In this document: positions 8,960 to 17,405 of the stretch, piece after piece | Position numbering within the stretch: the first letter of the stretch is position 1 | Layout of the letters: each line of letters starts with the position of its first letter | Source: Mycolicibacterium confluentis | GTDB lineage: Bacteria; Actinomycetota; Actinomycetes; Mycobacteriales; Mycobacteriaceae | Length of the DNA: 64,000 bases | Assembly (NCBI RefSeq): GCF_010729895.1 | Contig: NZ_AP022612.1 | Coordinates: 248,001 to 312,000 of the forward strand | Direction: 5' to 3' | The notes under the pieces: generated by a model | Databases searched by the model: none | What the model was told of the DNA's origin: nothing | The model's input: the letters and a program-made list of their open reading frames with translations, nothing else | Made by a program: the position numbers and the translations under genes

Positions 8960-10276
8960 GTGGCGTTGGCACAACCGCGCACCGCGATCATCGGTGCGGG
9001 TATCAGCGGCCTGACCGCAGGCAAGATGCTCAAGGACTATGGGGTGCCGTACACCACCTTCGAGTTGTCCGACCGCATCGGCGGCAACTGGGCGTTCGGC
9101 AACCCCAACGGTCACAGCAGCGCCTACCGTTCACTGCACATCGACACCTCCAAACACCGGTTGTCGTTCAAGGACTTTCCCGTCCCCGAGGACTTCCCGT
9201 CGTTCCCGCACCACACTCAGATCAAGAGCTACCTCGACGACTACGCGGCGGCCTTCGGCCTGCTGGAGAACATCGAGTTCAACAACGGTGTGGTGTCCGC
9301 GCGTCAGGTCGACGGCGGGTGGGAGATCGAAGACCAGGCCGGCGCGGTCCGCCAGTTCGACCTGCTCGTGGTCGGCAACGGTCACCACTGGGACGCGCGG
9401 CTGCCGGATTTTCCGGGGACGTTCACCGGAGAGACCATCCACTCGCATCACTACATCGACCCGCAGACGCCGCTGAACCTGACCGGCAAGCGGATCCTGG
9501 TGGTGGGCATCGGCAACAGCGCCGCGGACATCACCGTCGAGCTGTCGTCGAAATCGCTTCAGAACACCGTGACGCTCTCGACCCGGTCCAGCGCCTGGAT
9601 CGTGCCGAAATACCTTGCCGGGCAACCCGGAGACAAGTTCTTCAAGACCAACCCGTACCTGCCGTTGTCGTGGCAGCGCAAGGCGGCGCAGTGGTTCGCG
9701 CCCGTCGTCGGTGCGGATCCGACCAAGTACGGCCTGCCGCCGGCCAACCACAAGCTGTTCGAGGCGCACCCCACGCAGTCGGTGGAACTGCCGCTTCGGC
9801 TGGGCTCCGGTGACGTCATCCCCAAGCCCAACGTCCGCCTGCTGGACGGGCAGACCGTGCACTTCGACGACGGCACCAGCGCCGAGTTCGACGCGATCGT
9901 CTACGCGACGGGGTACAACATCACGTTCCCGTTCTTCGATCCGGACTTCATCAGCGCCCCCGACAACCACATCCGGCTGTACAAGAGGATGTTCAAGCCC
10001 GGCGTGGACAACCTGGTGTTCATCGGCTTCGCGCAGTCGATTCCGACGCTGTTTCCCTTCGTGGAGTGCCAGTCGCGGCTGCTCGCGGCCTACGCCGTGG
10101 GCAGGTATGCGCTGCCGCCGGTGGGCGAGATGGAGCGCGTGATCGATGCCGATCAGCAACTGCACGCCGGGCACTGCGTGGACCGCCCACGCCACACCCA
10201 GCAGGTCGACTACTTCTACTACGAGCACGACATCCGCACCAGGGAACTGCCGGCCGGACTCAAGCGGGCGGGATGA
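8960..10276 (+). CDS. Flavin-containing monooxygenase
   Basis: This 438-residue protein is of the FMO/class B flavoprotein type, using FAD and NADPH to oxygenate a soft nucleophile or ketone. The FAD motif GAGISGL (near 13-19), the NADPH motif GIGNSAAD (near 178) and the ATGYN segment (near 313) are visible. It starts at GTG 8960 after AAAGGAG. Its stop overlaps an EthR-like TetR gene (ATGA), recalling the EthA/EthR pairing of mycobacteria, although there the genes are divergent and EthA is a BVMO. Substrate is unknown. Confidence 0.88.
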   Translation: MALAQPRTAIIGAGISGLTAGKMLKDYGVPYTTFELSDRIGGNWAFGNPNGHSSAYRSLHIDTSKHRLSFKDFPVPEDFPSFPHHTQIKSYLDDYAAAFGLLENIEFNNGVVSARQVDGGWEIEDQAGAVRQFDLLVVGNGHHWDARLPDFPGTFTGETIHSHHYIDPQTPLNLTGKRILVVGIGNSAADITVELSSKSLQNTVTLSTRSSAWIVPKYLAGQPGDKFFKTNPYLPLSWQRKAAQWFAPVVGADPTKYGLPPANHKLFEAHPTQSVELPLRLGSGDVIPKPNVRLLDGQTVHFDDGTSAEFDAIVYATGYNITFPFFDPDFISAPDNHIRLYKRMFKPGVDNLVFIGFAQSIPTLFPFVECQSRLLAAYAVGRYALPPVGEMERVIDADQQLHAGHCVDRPRHTQQVDYFYYEHDIRTRELPAGLKRAG

Positions 10277-10902
10277 GATCGCGCACCGACCGAAGGGTCC
10301 CGCAGCGCAGTGATCAACGCCGCGAGACGCTCCTCGATGAGCTCGAAACCTCGCTGCAGGAGCGGAGTTTCGACGACATCAATCTCGGCGAGGTCGCCGA
10401 GCGGGCCGGAGTGAGCAGGTCGGCGTTCTACTTCTACTTCGAGAACAAGGCGGCCGCCGTGGCCGCATTGATGGAACGGATGGTCGACGACACGTTCTTC
10501 GTCACCGACGTGTTCACCATGGCCGACCAGACCCCGGAGTCCCGCGTGCACATCATGCTCGACGGCCTGTTCGACACCTGGGAACGGCACCGGCACATGT
10601 TCGCGGCCATGCTGGAGGCCCGCGGGCGCAGCCTGCCGGTCCGCGAGTTCTGGGACGAGGCGCGACTGTCGTTCGTCGACGCCGTGGCACAGATGATCCG
10701 CTCGGAGCGCGCCGCCGGGTCAGCACCTGACGGGATCGATCCCGTGGTCCTGGCCACGATGCTTCTCGAGGTCAACGACCGCCTGTTGGAGCGTCTGACC
10801 TTCGGCGGGCCGCTGGATCGCAGTCAACTGGCAGAGGGGGCCGCCGCCATCTGGCTTGGCTCCGTCTACGGCATCACCGTCCAACACGGCCGCCAACTGT
10901 AG
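10273..10902 (+). CDS. TetR-family regulator, EthR-like
   Basis: This 209-residue regulator has an N-terminal DNA-binding domain (residues about 17-63; the recognition segment VSRSAFYFYFENKAAAV resembles the YFYF signature of EthR) and a C-terminal ligand domain ending IWLGSVYGITVQHGRQL, also EthR-like. The ATG start overlaps the monooxygenase stop, and a hydrolase follows 11 bp later, so the regulator is embedded in the operon it probably controls. The inducer is likely the monooxygenase substrate or product (inference). Confidence 0.88.
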   Translation: MRSRTDRRVPQRSDQRRETLLDELETSLQERSFDDINLGEVAERAGVSRSAFYFYFENKAAAVAALMERMVDDTFFVTDVFTMADQTPESRVHIMLDGLFDTWERHRHMFAAMLEARGRSLPVREFWDEARLSFVDAVAQMIRSERAAGSAPDGIDPVVLATMLLEVNDRLLERLTFGGPLDRSQLAEGAAAIWLGSVYGITVQHGRQL

Positions 10903-10913
10903 GAGAGCAACGG

Positions 10914-11825
10914 GTGACATCGCAGATGACCTTCACCGAGGTGAGCTTCGGCTCGGCCGGCGACACATGCAGCGCTTGGCATTTCGCGGGTGCCGGTTCC
11001 GGCTTCGAGGGGGCTCCCGGGCGGCCGGTGGTCGTCATGGCGCACGGGTTCGCCGGAACCAAGGACTCCGGTCTTCAGCCGTTCGCCGAACGTTTCGCGG
11101 CCGCCGGTCTGGACGTCTTGGCGTTCGACTATCGGGGCTTCGGCACCTCGGCAGGCCAACCTCGGCAGACGATCTCGATCGATCGTCAGGTACAGGACTT
11201 CCATTCCGCGGTCACGCATGCGCAGACGCTTGCGGACGTCGACCCCGCTCGGGTCGTGCTGTGGGGTTCGTCGCTCTCGGGTGGCCACGTCATCCGGGTC
11301 GGCGCCGAACGCGCCGACGTCGCGGCGGTGATCTCGATGACCCCGCTGACCGATGCGCTGGCCACGGGGCGGCTGATCATGAAGCAGTACTCGACGACCA
11401 CGGCGCTGCGCTCCACGGCCAACGGTGCGGTGAACCGCGTCGCGGGCCGCTTCGGTCGTGCACCCATCATGATGCCCGTCGTGGCCGATCCCGGCGAGTC
11501 CGGCGCACTCGCGCTCGAGGGTGCGGTGGAGAGTTACCTGTCGATCGCGGGTCCGTCGTGGCGCAACGAGGTGGACGCGTCGGTGGGCCTGGAGCTGGCG
11601 AAGATCCGAACCAAGCCGTACGCCAAGCGGTTACGCGCCCCACTGCTGGTGCAGATCGCGGACTTCGACCGGTATGTGCCCGCCGACGCAGTCGCCAAGA
11701 CCGCGGTGCATGGGCGTGCCCAGGTGCACCACTATCCGTGCGATCACTTCGACGTCTGGCCCGGGCACGACTGGTTCGAACGCGCGGCCGCCGATCAGGT
11801 CGCGTTCCTGCGCCGGGTGCTGTAG
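10914..11825 (+). CDS. Alpha/beta hydrolase
   Basis: This 303-residue hydrolase has an HGF oxyanion segment (VMAHGFAGT near 42), the nucleophile Ser in GSSLSGG (near 123) and the C-terminal His in YPCDHFDVW (near 279). An Asp in LVQIADFDRYVP (near 250) completes the triad. GTG 10914 is chosen because AGGAG lies eight bases upstream. As third gene after the flavin monooxygenase, it could hydrolyse an ester or lactone made by oxygen insertion, a common monooxygenase-esterase pairing (inference). Confidence 0.87.
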   Translation: MTSQMTFTEVSFGSAGDTCSAWHFAGAGSGFEGAPGRPVVVMAHGFAGTKDSGLQPFAERFAAAGLDVLAFDYRGFGTSAGQPRQTISIDRQVQDFHSAVTHAQTLADVDPARVVLWGSSLSGGHVIRVGAERADVAAVISMTPLTDALATGRLIMKQYSTTTALRSTANGAVNRVAGRFGRAPIMMPVVADPGESGALALEGAVESYLSIAGPSWRNEVDASVGLELAKIRTKPYAKRLRAPLLVQIADFDRYVPADAVAKTAVHGRAQVHHYPCDHFDVWPGHDWFERAAADQVAFLRRVL

Positions 11826-11868
11826 CCGGTCCGCGCCCTGCCCCGAGCCCTGCTCCCTTCTCCGCGAA

Positions 11869-11917
11869 ACTGTAGTTACCGAGGACTTGTTCGAGTGGAG
11901 ACCGCGGTAACTACAGT
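11869..11917. repeat. Long intergenic inverted repeat, family 1 copy B
   Basis: The arms ACTGTAGTTACCGAGG (11869-11884) and 11902-11917 pair at 15 of 16 positions around a 17-base loop with TTGTTCGAGTGGA. Compared with copy A, two adjacent stem bases differ and both arms changed together, which keeps the pairing. It lies between convergent genes, consistent with a bidirectional terminator. Confidence 0.75.
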
Positions 11918-11928
11918 CTGGGCGCAGA

Positions 11929-11972
11929 AGAAGACCGTCGCGCCCAGATCAGAAGACTGTCGCGCCCAGATC
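11929..11972. repeat. 22-bp tandem duplication over an SDR stop codon
   Basis: Two adjacent 22-bp units (11929-11950 and 11951-11972) match at 21 of 22 positions; each contains GTCGCGCCCAGATC. The inner copy encodes the last codons of the minus-strand SDR, and the outer copy extends past its stop. It probably arose by slippage. Confidence 0.8.
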
Positions 11973-12770
11973 CACCGCGATCCGCGCCGCGGTCACCAGA
12001 CGGGATTCGTCGCTGGCCAGCCAGCACACCGCGTCGGCGATGTCCTCGGGTTCGGCGATCCAGTCCGGCAGGAACGGCGTGACCATCTGCATCAGGCCGG
12101 GGTTGGTCTCGTTGGCGCGGTTCAGCGCGGCCATCATGTCGCCGGTGCCCATCGGGGTGTTGACGGCGCCGGGATGCAGGCTGTTGACCCGGATCCTGTG
12201 CTTGCCGAGTTCGGCGGCGAAGGCGCGCGCCATCCCGGTCACGGCGTGCTTGCTGGCCGTGTAATGCACCATGAACGGCTGCATCTTGAGCCCGGCCGCC
12301 GAGCTGACCAGGATGATCGACCCGCCGCGGCCGCCGTCGATGATCTTCTGCGCACCGGCGATCACGGTGTTCCACGTGCCCGTGACGTTGATGTCCATGA
12401 CGTCGCGGAAGGACTCCGGGGTGGTCTCGTTCCACGGTTCCGGCACGGTGATGCCGGCGTTGGCGACGATCACATCAAGCCGGCCGAACTCCGCCACGCC
12501 CTTGTCGACGACGTCGCGCAGTGCGTCGAGGTCACGGGTGTCGGCCTGGGCGGCCACGATGCCCTGACCCGTCTCCTCGACCAGGCGCACGGTTTCGGCG
12601 AGGTCGTCGGGGGTCGCGGAGTCGTACGGAACGCTCGGGGGCAACGGTCCGGCCAGGTCGACGGCGACGATGTTGGCGCCCTCCTTGGCCATCCGCACGG
12701 CGTGCGCGCGGCCCTGACCGCGTGCCGCACCGGTGATGAAGACGACCTTGTCCCGCATCCGTTCGCTCAT
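11949..12770 (-). CDS. Mycofactocin-coupled SDR (TIGR03971 type)
   Basis: This 273-residue SDR shows features of the mycofactocin-associated subfamily: the GAARGQGRAHAVRMA opening near residue 13, an insertion after the second strand (residues about 38-60) and a C-terminus of the DAG/DLGATVF form. The catalytic Ser (VSSAAG) and YTASK motif are present. Members of this family hold NAD tightly and pass electrons to the peptide-derived cofactor mycofactocin. ATG 12770 follows GAGGAGC. It lies 43 bp downstream of an acyl-CoA dehydrogenase on the same strand. No mycofactocin biosynthesis gene is in the window. Confidence 0.87.
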   Translation of the reverse strand: MSERMRDKVVFITGAARGQGRAHAVRMAKEGANIVAVDLAGPLPPSVPYDSATPDDLAETVRLVEETGQGIVAAQADTRDLDALRDVVDKGVAEFGRLDVIVANAGITVPEPWNETTPESFRDVMDINVTGTWNTVIAGAQKIIDGGRGGSIILVSSAAGLKMQPFMVHYTASKHAVTGMARAFAAELGKHRIRVNSLHPGAVNTPMGTGDMMAALNRANETNPGLMQMVTPFLPDWIAEPEDIADAVCWLASDESRLVTAARIAVDLGATVF

Positions 12771-12813
12771 GTGCTCCTCAATCGTGTTGCTGTGATGGTG
12801 ATTCCACAAGGGA

Positions 12814-13980
12814 TCACTGCTGCCGCGCAGCGGCCTTGACCAGATTGGACCCGATGATCAGGCGTTGAATCTCGCTGGTGCCCTCGTAGAGGCGCAGGAG
12901 ACGGACGTCGCGGTAGATGCGCTCGACCGTCACACCGCGCATGTAGCCCGACCCGCCGTGAATCTGCACCGCGAGATCGGCGACAGTCCCGGCCATCTCG
13001 GTGCAGAACAGTTTGGCGACCGACGGCGCGATACGCCGGTCGGTCTCGTCGACCCACTGCCGGGCCGCGTCGCGGACCAGTGTGCGCCCGGCCATCACCT
13101 GGGTCTGCTGGTCGGCCAGCATGGCCTGCACCAGCTGGAATTTGCCGATCGGGGTGCCGCCCTGGGTGGCGGTGGCGGCATAGGTGACCGACTCGTCGAG
13201 CGCACGCTGCGCGGCGCCGACGGCCAGGGCCGCGATGTGGACGCGACCGCGGGCCAACGAGATCATCGCGGCGCGGTAGCCGATGTCCTCCGCGCCGCCG
13301 ATGAGCGCGCTGTTCGGGACGCGGACGTCGTTGAACGTCACATCCGAGGTCCAGGCGCCTTCCTGGCCCATCTTCGCGTCCTTGGCGCCGACCTCGACGC
13401 CGGCGGTCTCGGCGGGCACCAGGAACACCGCGATGCCCGCGCCCTTGTCATCGGCCGGCCGGGTGCGTGCGAAGGTGATGAACAGGTTGGCCACGGGAGC
13501 GTTGGTGATGAACTGCTTCTGACCCGTGATCACCCAGTCGTCGCCGTCGCGGACGGCCTTGGTGCGCAAGCCCGACGGGTTGGACCCGGCGCCGGGTTCG
13601 GTCAGCGCGAAGGAGGCGACGACCTCGCCGGAGGCGATGCCCTCAAGCCAGCGGGCCTTCTGCTCGTCGGTGCCGAAGCCCACCAGGACCTGGCCGGCGA
13701 TCCCGTTGTTGGTGCCGAACATCGACCGCAGCGCCAGCGAGGTGTAGCCCAACTCCATGGCCAACTCGACGTCCTGGGCCAGGTTGAGCCCGAGGCCACC
13801 CCATTCCTGGGGGATCGCGTACCCGAACAGGCCCATCTTCTTGGCCTGGTCACGGATGTCGTCGGGAACCTTGTCCTCGGTGAGGATCTCGCCCTCGCGG
13901 GGGACGACCGCCGTCCTGACGAAGTGTCGCGTCTGGGCCAGGATCTCCTGGAAGTCGTCGTCGCTGACTTCGCTGCTCAT
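12814..13980 (-). CDS. Acyl-CoA dehydrogenase
   Basis: This 388-residue flavoprotein introduces an alpha,beta double bond into an acyl-CoA. It has the three-domain family layout: helical N-terminus, the substrate strand SFALTEPGAGSNPSG (near 122-136), ITGQKQFITNA (FAD contact), and the C-terminal IHGGSGYMRG and YEGTSEIQR, where the Glu is the usual catalytic base. ATG 13980 follows GAAGGAG. It is divergent from an SDR-thiolase operon and shares an AT-rich palindromic promoter region with it, so the two units are probably co-regulated. Confidence 0.93.
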   Translation of the reverse strand: MSSEVSDDDFQEILAQTRHFVRTAVVPREGEILTEDKVPDDIRDQAKKMGLFGYAIPQEWGGLGLNLAQDVELAMELGYTSLALRSMFGTNNGIAGQVLVGFGTDEQKARWLEGIASGEVVASFALTEPGAGSNPSGLRTKAVRDGDDWVITGQKQFITNAPVANLFITFARTRPADDKGAGIAVFLVPAETAGVEVGAKDAKMGQEGAWTSDVTFNDVRVPNSALIGGAEDIGYRAAMISLARGRVHIAALAVGAAQRALDESVTYAATATQGGTPIGKFQLVQAMLADQQTQVMAGRTLVRDAARQWVDETDRRIAPSVAKLFCTEMAGTVADLAVQIHGGSGYMRGVTVERIYRDVRLLRLYEGTSEIQRLIIGSNLVKAAARQQ

Positions 13981-14036
13981 CGGCGCTCCTTCAGGAAATG
14001 GGAAATGGGTCGTGACGCCGACCGCCTATTTTGTAA

Positions 14037-14057
14037 CATCATATATGAAATATGATG
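14037..14057. promoter_or_regulatory. AT-rich palindromic operator between divergent fadE and SDR operons
   Basis: CATCATAT (14037-14044) and ATATGATG (14050-14057) are perfect inverted arms around ATGAA. The element sits in the 123-bp divergent promoter region. The GntR gene at 17406, within the plus-strand operon, is the nearest candidate regulator (inference). Confidence 0.5.
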
Positions 14058-14103
14058 CTGAAATCGGGCCCGTCCGAGGCCGCCGACACGAAGGAGTTCT
14101 TCA

Positions 14104-14844
14104 GTGACACTGCTGGCTGGTCAGATTGCGGTCATCACGGGCGGTGCGCAGGGCCTGGGCCTGGCGATCGCGCAACGGTTCGTCGCCGAGGGCGCCAAGG
14201 TGGTCCTGGGCGACGTCAACCTGGAGGCGACCGAGGAGGTGGCCCGCAGCCTCGGCGGACCGGAGGTCGCGAAGGCCGTGCGCTGTGACGTGACCTCGTC
14301 CGACGAGGTGGAGGCCCTGGTCGCCGCGGCCGTCGACGGATTCGGCGGGTTGGACATCATGATCAACAACGCCGGCATCACGCGGGACGCCACGATGCGC
14401 AAGATGACCGAGGATCAGTTCGACCAGGTCATCGCGGTCCACCTGAAGGGGACCTGGAACGGTCTGCGCGCCGCCTCGGCGGTCATGCGCGAGAACAAGC
14501 GCGGCGCGATCGTCAACATGTCCTCGATCTCCGGCAAGGTCGGCATGATCGGGCAGACCAACTACTCCGCGGCCAAGGCGGGCATCGTCGGCATGACGAA
14601 GGCGGCCTCCAAGGAACTCGCCTACCTCGGCGTGCGGGTCAACGCGATTCAGCCCGGCCTGATCCGGTCCGCGATGACCGAGGCCATGCCGCAGCGCATC
14701 TGGGACTCGAAGGTCGCCGAGGTCCCGATGGGCCGCGCCGGTGAACCGGAAGAGATCGCCAACGTCGCGCTCTTCCTGGCCTCGGATCTGTCGTCGTACA
14801 TGACCGGCACGGTCCTCGAGGTCACTGGAGGGCGGCACCTGTGA
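14104..14844 (+). CDS. Short-chain dehydrogenase/reductase, FabG-like
   Basis: This 246-residue SDR has TGGAQGLG as the cofactor motif, NNAG near 89, Ser in [10 protein letters not shown] near 139 and YSAAK near 152-156; it ends with the FabG-type [11 protein letters not shown] strand. It resembles 3-oxoacyl or 3-hydroxyacyl-CoA dehydrogenases, which would supply the oxidation step before the thiolase encoded next. GTG 14104 follows AAGGAG. It opens a plus-strand beta-oxidation operon (SDR, thiolase, acyl-CoA dehydrogenase, GntR). Confidence 0.9.
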   Translation: MTLLAGQIAVITGGAQGLGLAIAQRFVAEGAKVVLGDVNLEATEEVARSLGGPEVAKAVRCDVTSSDEVEALVAAAVDGFGGLDIMINNAGITRDATMRKMTEDQFDQVIAVHLKGTWNGLRAASAVMRENKRGAIVNMSSISGKVGMIGQTNYSAAKAGIVGMTKAASKELAYLGVRVNAIQPGLIRSAMTEAMPQRIWDSKVAEVPMGRAGEPEEIANVALFLASDLSSYMTGTVLEVTGGRHL

Positions 14845-14919
14845 GCGTGAGTTCGACGAAGTGGCCAGATTCATTCGCACTTTCCCGCCCATGTGTGGGT
14901 TTGGGTGATCGGGGGCGGC

Positions 14920-16134
14920 ATGCGTGAGACGGTGATCTGCGAACCGGTCCGCACCCCGATTGGCCGCTACGGCGGCATGTTCAAGTCGCTGACCGCCGTC
15001 GATCTCGGCGTTGCGGCGCTGCGTGGGCTGTTGCAGCGCACGGGAATCGCGCCCGAAGAGATCGATGACGTGATTCTCGGGCACTGCTACCCGAGCATGG
15101 AGGCGCCCGCGATCGGTCGCGTCGTCGCGCTCGACGCGGGCCTGCCGATCACGGTGCCCGGCATGCAGTTGGACCGCCGCTGCGGGTCGGGTCTGCAGTC
15201 CGTCGTCCAGGCCACCCTCCAAGTCGCCAGCGGCGGCAACGATCTGGTGGTCGCCGGTGGCGCGGAGTCCATGAGCAACGTGGTGTTTCACTCCACCGAC
15301 ATGCGCTGGGGCGGCGCCCGCACCGGCGTCAAGGTGCACGACGGCCTGTCCCGTGGCCGCACCACGGCCGGCGGTAGGGACTACCCCGTTCCGGGCGGCA
15401 TGCTCGAGACCGCCGAGAACCTGCGCCGCCAGTATTCGATCTCGCGCGAGGAGCAGGACCAGTTGGCGGTCACCTCCCACCAGCGCGCCGTCGCCGCGCA
15501 GAAAGCGGGCATCCTGGCCGAGGAGATCGTCCCCGTGACGGTCACCTCCCGGGCGGGTGAGGAACTCATCGACACCGATGAGCATCCCCGCGCCGACACG
15601 TCCCTGGAGTCGCTGGCCAGGCTCAAACCCGTTCTGGGAAAGAATGATCCAGATGCCACCGTGACGGCCGGAAACTCCAGCGGCCAGAACGACGCGGCCT
15701 CGATGTGCATCGTGACCACGCCCGAGAAGGCCGCCGAACTGGGGCTGACGCCGCTGGTGCGCCTGGTGTCCTGGGGCGTGGCCGGGGTGGCGCCCAACAT
15801 CATGGGCATCGGGCCGGTCCCGGCGACCGAGGTGGCGTTGCGCAACGCCGGCCTCACGTTGGCCGACATCGACCTTATCGAGCTCAACGAGGCCTTCGCG
15901 GCGCAGGCATTGGCCGTCACGAGGGAATGGGGTTTCACCGCCGCCGATTTCGAACGCACCAACGTGCACGGTTCGGGAATCTCGTTGGGCCACCCGGTGA
16001 GTGCCACCGGGGGACGCATGCTGGCGACGCTGGCGCGCGAACTTCACCGGCGCGACGCGCGGTACGGGCTGGAGACCATGTGCATCGGCGGCGGCCAGGG
16101 ATTGGCTGCGGTGTTCGAGAGGGTGAGCTTGTGA
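14920..16134 (+). CDS. Thiolase (acetyl-CoA acyltransferase)
   Basis: This 404-residue enzyme cleaves 3-ketoacyl-CoA with CoA. All catalytic elements are visible: nucleophile Cys in DRRCGSGLQ (near 90), His in GHPVSATGG (near 360) and the second Cys in MCIGGGQG (near 390). NEAFAAQAL is also intact. ATG 14920 is chosen because the family N-terminus (RETVICEPVRTPIGRYGG) starts there; an in-frame GTG at 14893 would add an unrelated segment. It follows the FabG-like SDR by 75 bp and precedes an acyl-CoA dehydrogenase, giving a near-complete beta-oxidation set. Confidence 0.93.
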   Translation: MRETVICEPVRTPIGRYGGMFKSLTAVDLGVAALRGLLQRTGIAPEEIDDVILGHCYPSMEAPAIGRVVALDAGLPITVPGMQLDRRCGSGLQSVVQATLQVASGGNDLVVAGGAESMSNVVFHSTDMRWGGARTGVKVHDGLSRGRTTAGGRDYPVPGGMLETAENLRRQYSISREEQDQLAVTSHQRAVAAQKAGILAEEIVPVTVTSRAGEELIDTDEHPRADTSLESLARLKPVLGKNDPDATVTAGNSSGQNDAASMCIVTTPEKAAELGLTPLVRLVSWGVAGVAPNIMGIGPVPATEVALRNAGLTLADIDLIELNEAFAAQALAVTREWGFTAADFERTNVHGSGISLGHPVSATGGRMLATLARELHRRDARYGLETMCIGGGQGLAAVFERVSL

Positions 16135-16163
16135 CACCAGCCGGCGACGATGCAGAGCTGGGG

Positions 16164-16177
16164 CCCCGCTTGCGGGG
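16164..16177. other. Short GC hairpin in thiolase-fadE spacer
   Basis: CCCCGC-TT-GCGGGG forms a 6-bp stem with a two-base loop in the 73-bp spacer, followed by a GAGGAGGAG ribosome site before the acyl-CoA dehydrogenase start at 16208. It may tune translation or be a decayed intergenic repeat; there is no U-tract. Confidence 0.4.
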
Positions 16178-16207
16178 AGGTACGAGCGATGAGGAGGAGC
16201 GGCGCTT

Positions 16208-17401
16208 ATGACACGTTTGGCGCAGACCCTGGGTCTGACCGAGTTCCAGACCGAGATCGTCTCGACGGTGCGGCAATTCGTCGACAAGGAGATCATCCCC
16301 GTCGCGCAGGACCTCGAGCATTCCGACACCTATCCCCAGGCCATCGTCGACCAGATGCGGGAGATGGGCCTGTTCGGCCTGATGATCCCCGAGGAGTACG
16401 GCGGCCTGGGTGAGTCCCTGCTCACCTACGCGTTGTGCGTCGAGGAACTGGCCCGCGGGTGGATGAGCATCTCCGGTGTCATCAACACGCACTTCATCGT
16501 GGCGTACATGATTCGGCAGCACGGCACCGACGAGCAGAAGCGGTACCACCTGACCAAGATGGCCACCGGTGAGTCCCGCGGCGCCTTCTCGATGTCCGAG
16601 CCCGAACTGGGTTCCGACGTCGCGGCCATCCGCACGCGCGCCAGGCGCGACGCCGACGGCGACTACACCATCGACGGCCAGAAGATGTGGCTCACCAACG
16701 GCGGCAGTTCGACCCTGGTCGCCGTCCTGGTCCGCACCGATGAGGGTGCCGACAAACCGCACCGCAACCTGACTGCGTTCCTGATCGAAAAGCCCTCCGG
16801 CTTCGGTGAAGTCGCGCCCGGTCTGATCATCCCCGGCAAGATCGACAAGATGGGCTACAAGGGCATCGACACCACGGAGATGATCTTCGACGGCCACCGG
16901 GCGGGCGCGGATCAGGTGCTCGGTGGGCAGCCCGGACAGGGCTTCTTCCAGATGATGGACGGCGTCGAGGTGGGCCGCGTCAACGTGTCGGCCCGCGCCT
17001 GCGGTGTCGGTATCCGCGCATTCGAGCTCGCGGCGCGGTATGCCCAGCAGCGCAGCACATTCGGCAAGCCCATCGCGGAGCACCAGGCGATCGCGTTCCA
17101 GTTGGCGGAGATGGCCACCAAGGTGGAGGCCGCTCACCTGATGATGGTCAACGCCGCGCGGCTGAAGGACTCCGGCGAACGCAACGACGTGGCCGCGGGG
17201 ATGGCCAAGTACATGGCCAGTGAGTTCTGCGCTGAAGTCACCCAGCAGAGTTTCCGCATCCACGGCGGGTACGGCTACTCCAAGGAGTACGAGATCGAGC
17301 GACTCATGCGCGATGCGCCGTTCCTTCTCATCGGTGAGGGCACCAGCGAGATCCAGAAGCAGATCATCAGCAGGCGACTGCTCGCCGAGTACCAGATCTG
17401 A
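16208..17401 (+). CDS. Acyl-CoA dehydrogenase
   Basis: This 397-residue FAD enzyme of the FadE family has the substrate strand FSMSEPELGSDVAAI, the FAD segment IDGQKMWLTNGG, the middle-domain IDKMGYKGIDTTEM, and the C-terminal IHGGYGYSKEYEIERL and GEGTSEIQKQ with the Glu at the usual catalytic place. ATG 16208 follows GAGGAGGAG. The gene stop is four bases from the GntR start, so the dehydrogenase and regulator are co-transcribed. It differs clearly from the divergent enzyme at 12814 and probably acts on a different chain length or branch. Confidence 0.93.
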   Translation: MTRLAQTLGLTEFQTEIVSTVRQFVDKEIIPVAQDLEHSDTYPQAIVDQMREMGLFGLMIPEEYGGLGESLLTYALCVEELARGWMSISGVINTHFIVAYMIRQHGTDEQKRYHLTKMATGESRGAFSMSEPELGSDVAAIRTRARRDADGDYTIDGQKMWLTNGGSSTLVAVLVRTDEGADKPHRNLTAFLIEKPSGFGEVAPGLIIPGKIDKMGYKGIDTTEMIFDGHRAGADQVLGGQPGQGFFQMMDGVEVGRVNVSARACGVGIRAFELAARYAQQRSTFGKPIAEHQAIAFQLAEMATKVEAAHLMMVNAARLKDSGERNDVAAGMAKYMASEFCAEVTQQSFRIHGGYGYSKEYEIERLMRDAPFLLIGEGTSEIQKQIISRRLLAEYQI

Positions 17402-17405
17402 CGCG

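Noticed and set aside
14101..16329. A 742-codon minus-strand frame under the SDR, thiolase and start of the dehydrogenase gene
   Set aside because: Composition-driven shadow without ribosome site or recognisable family.
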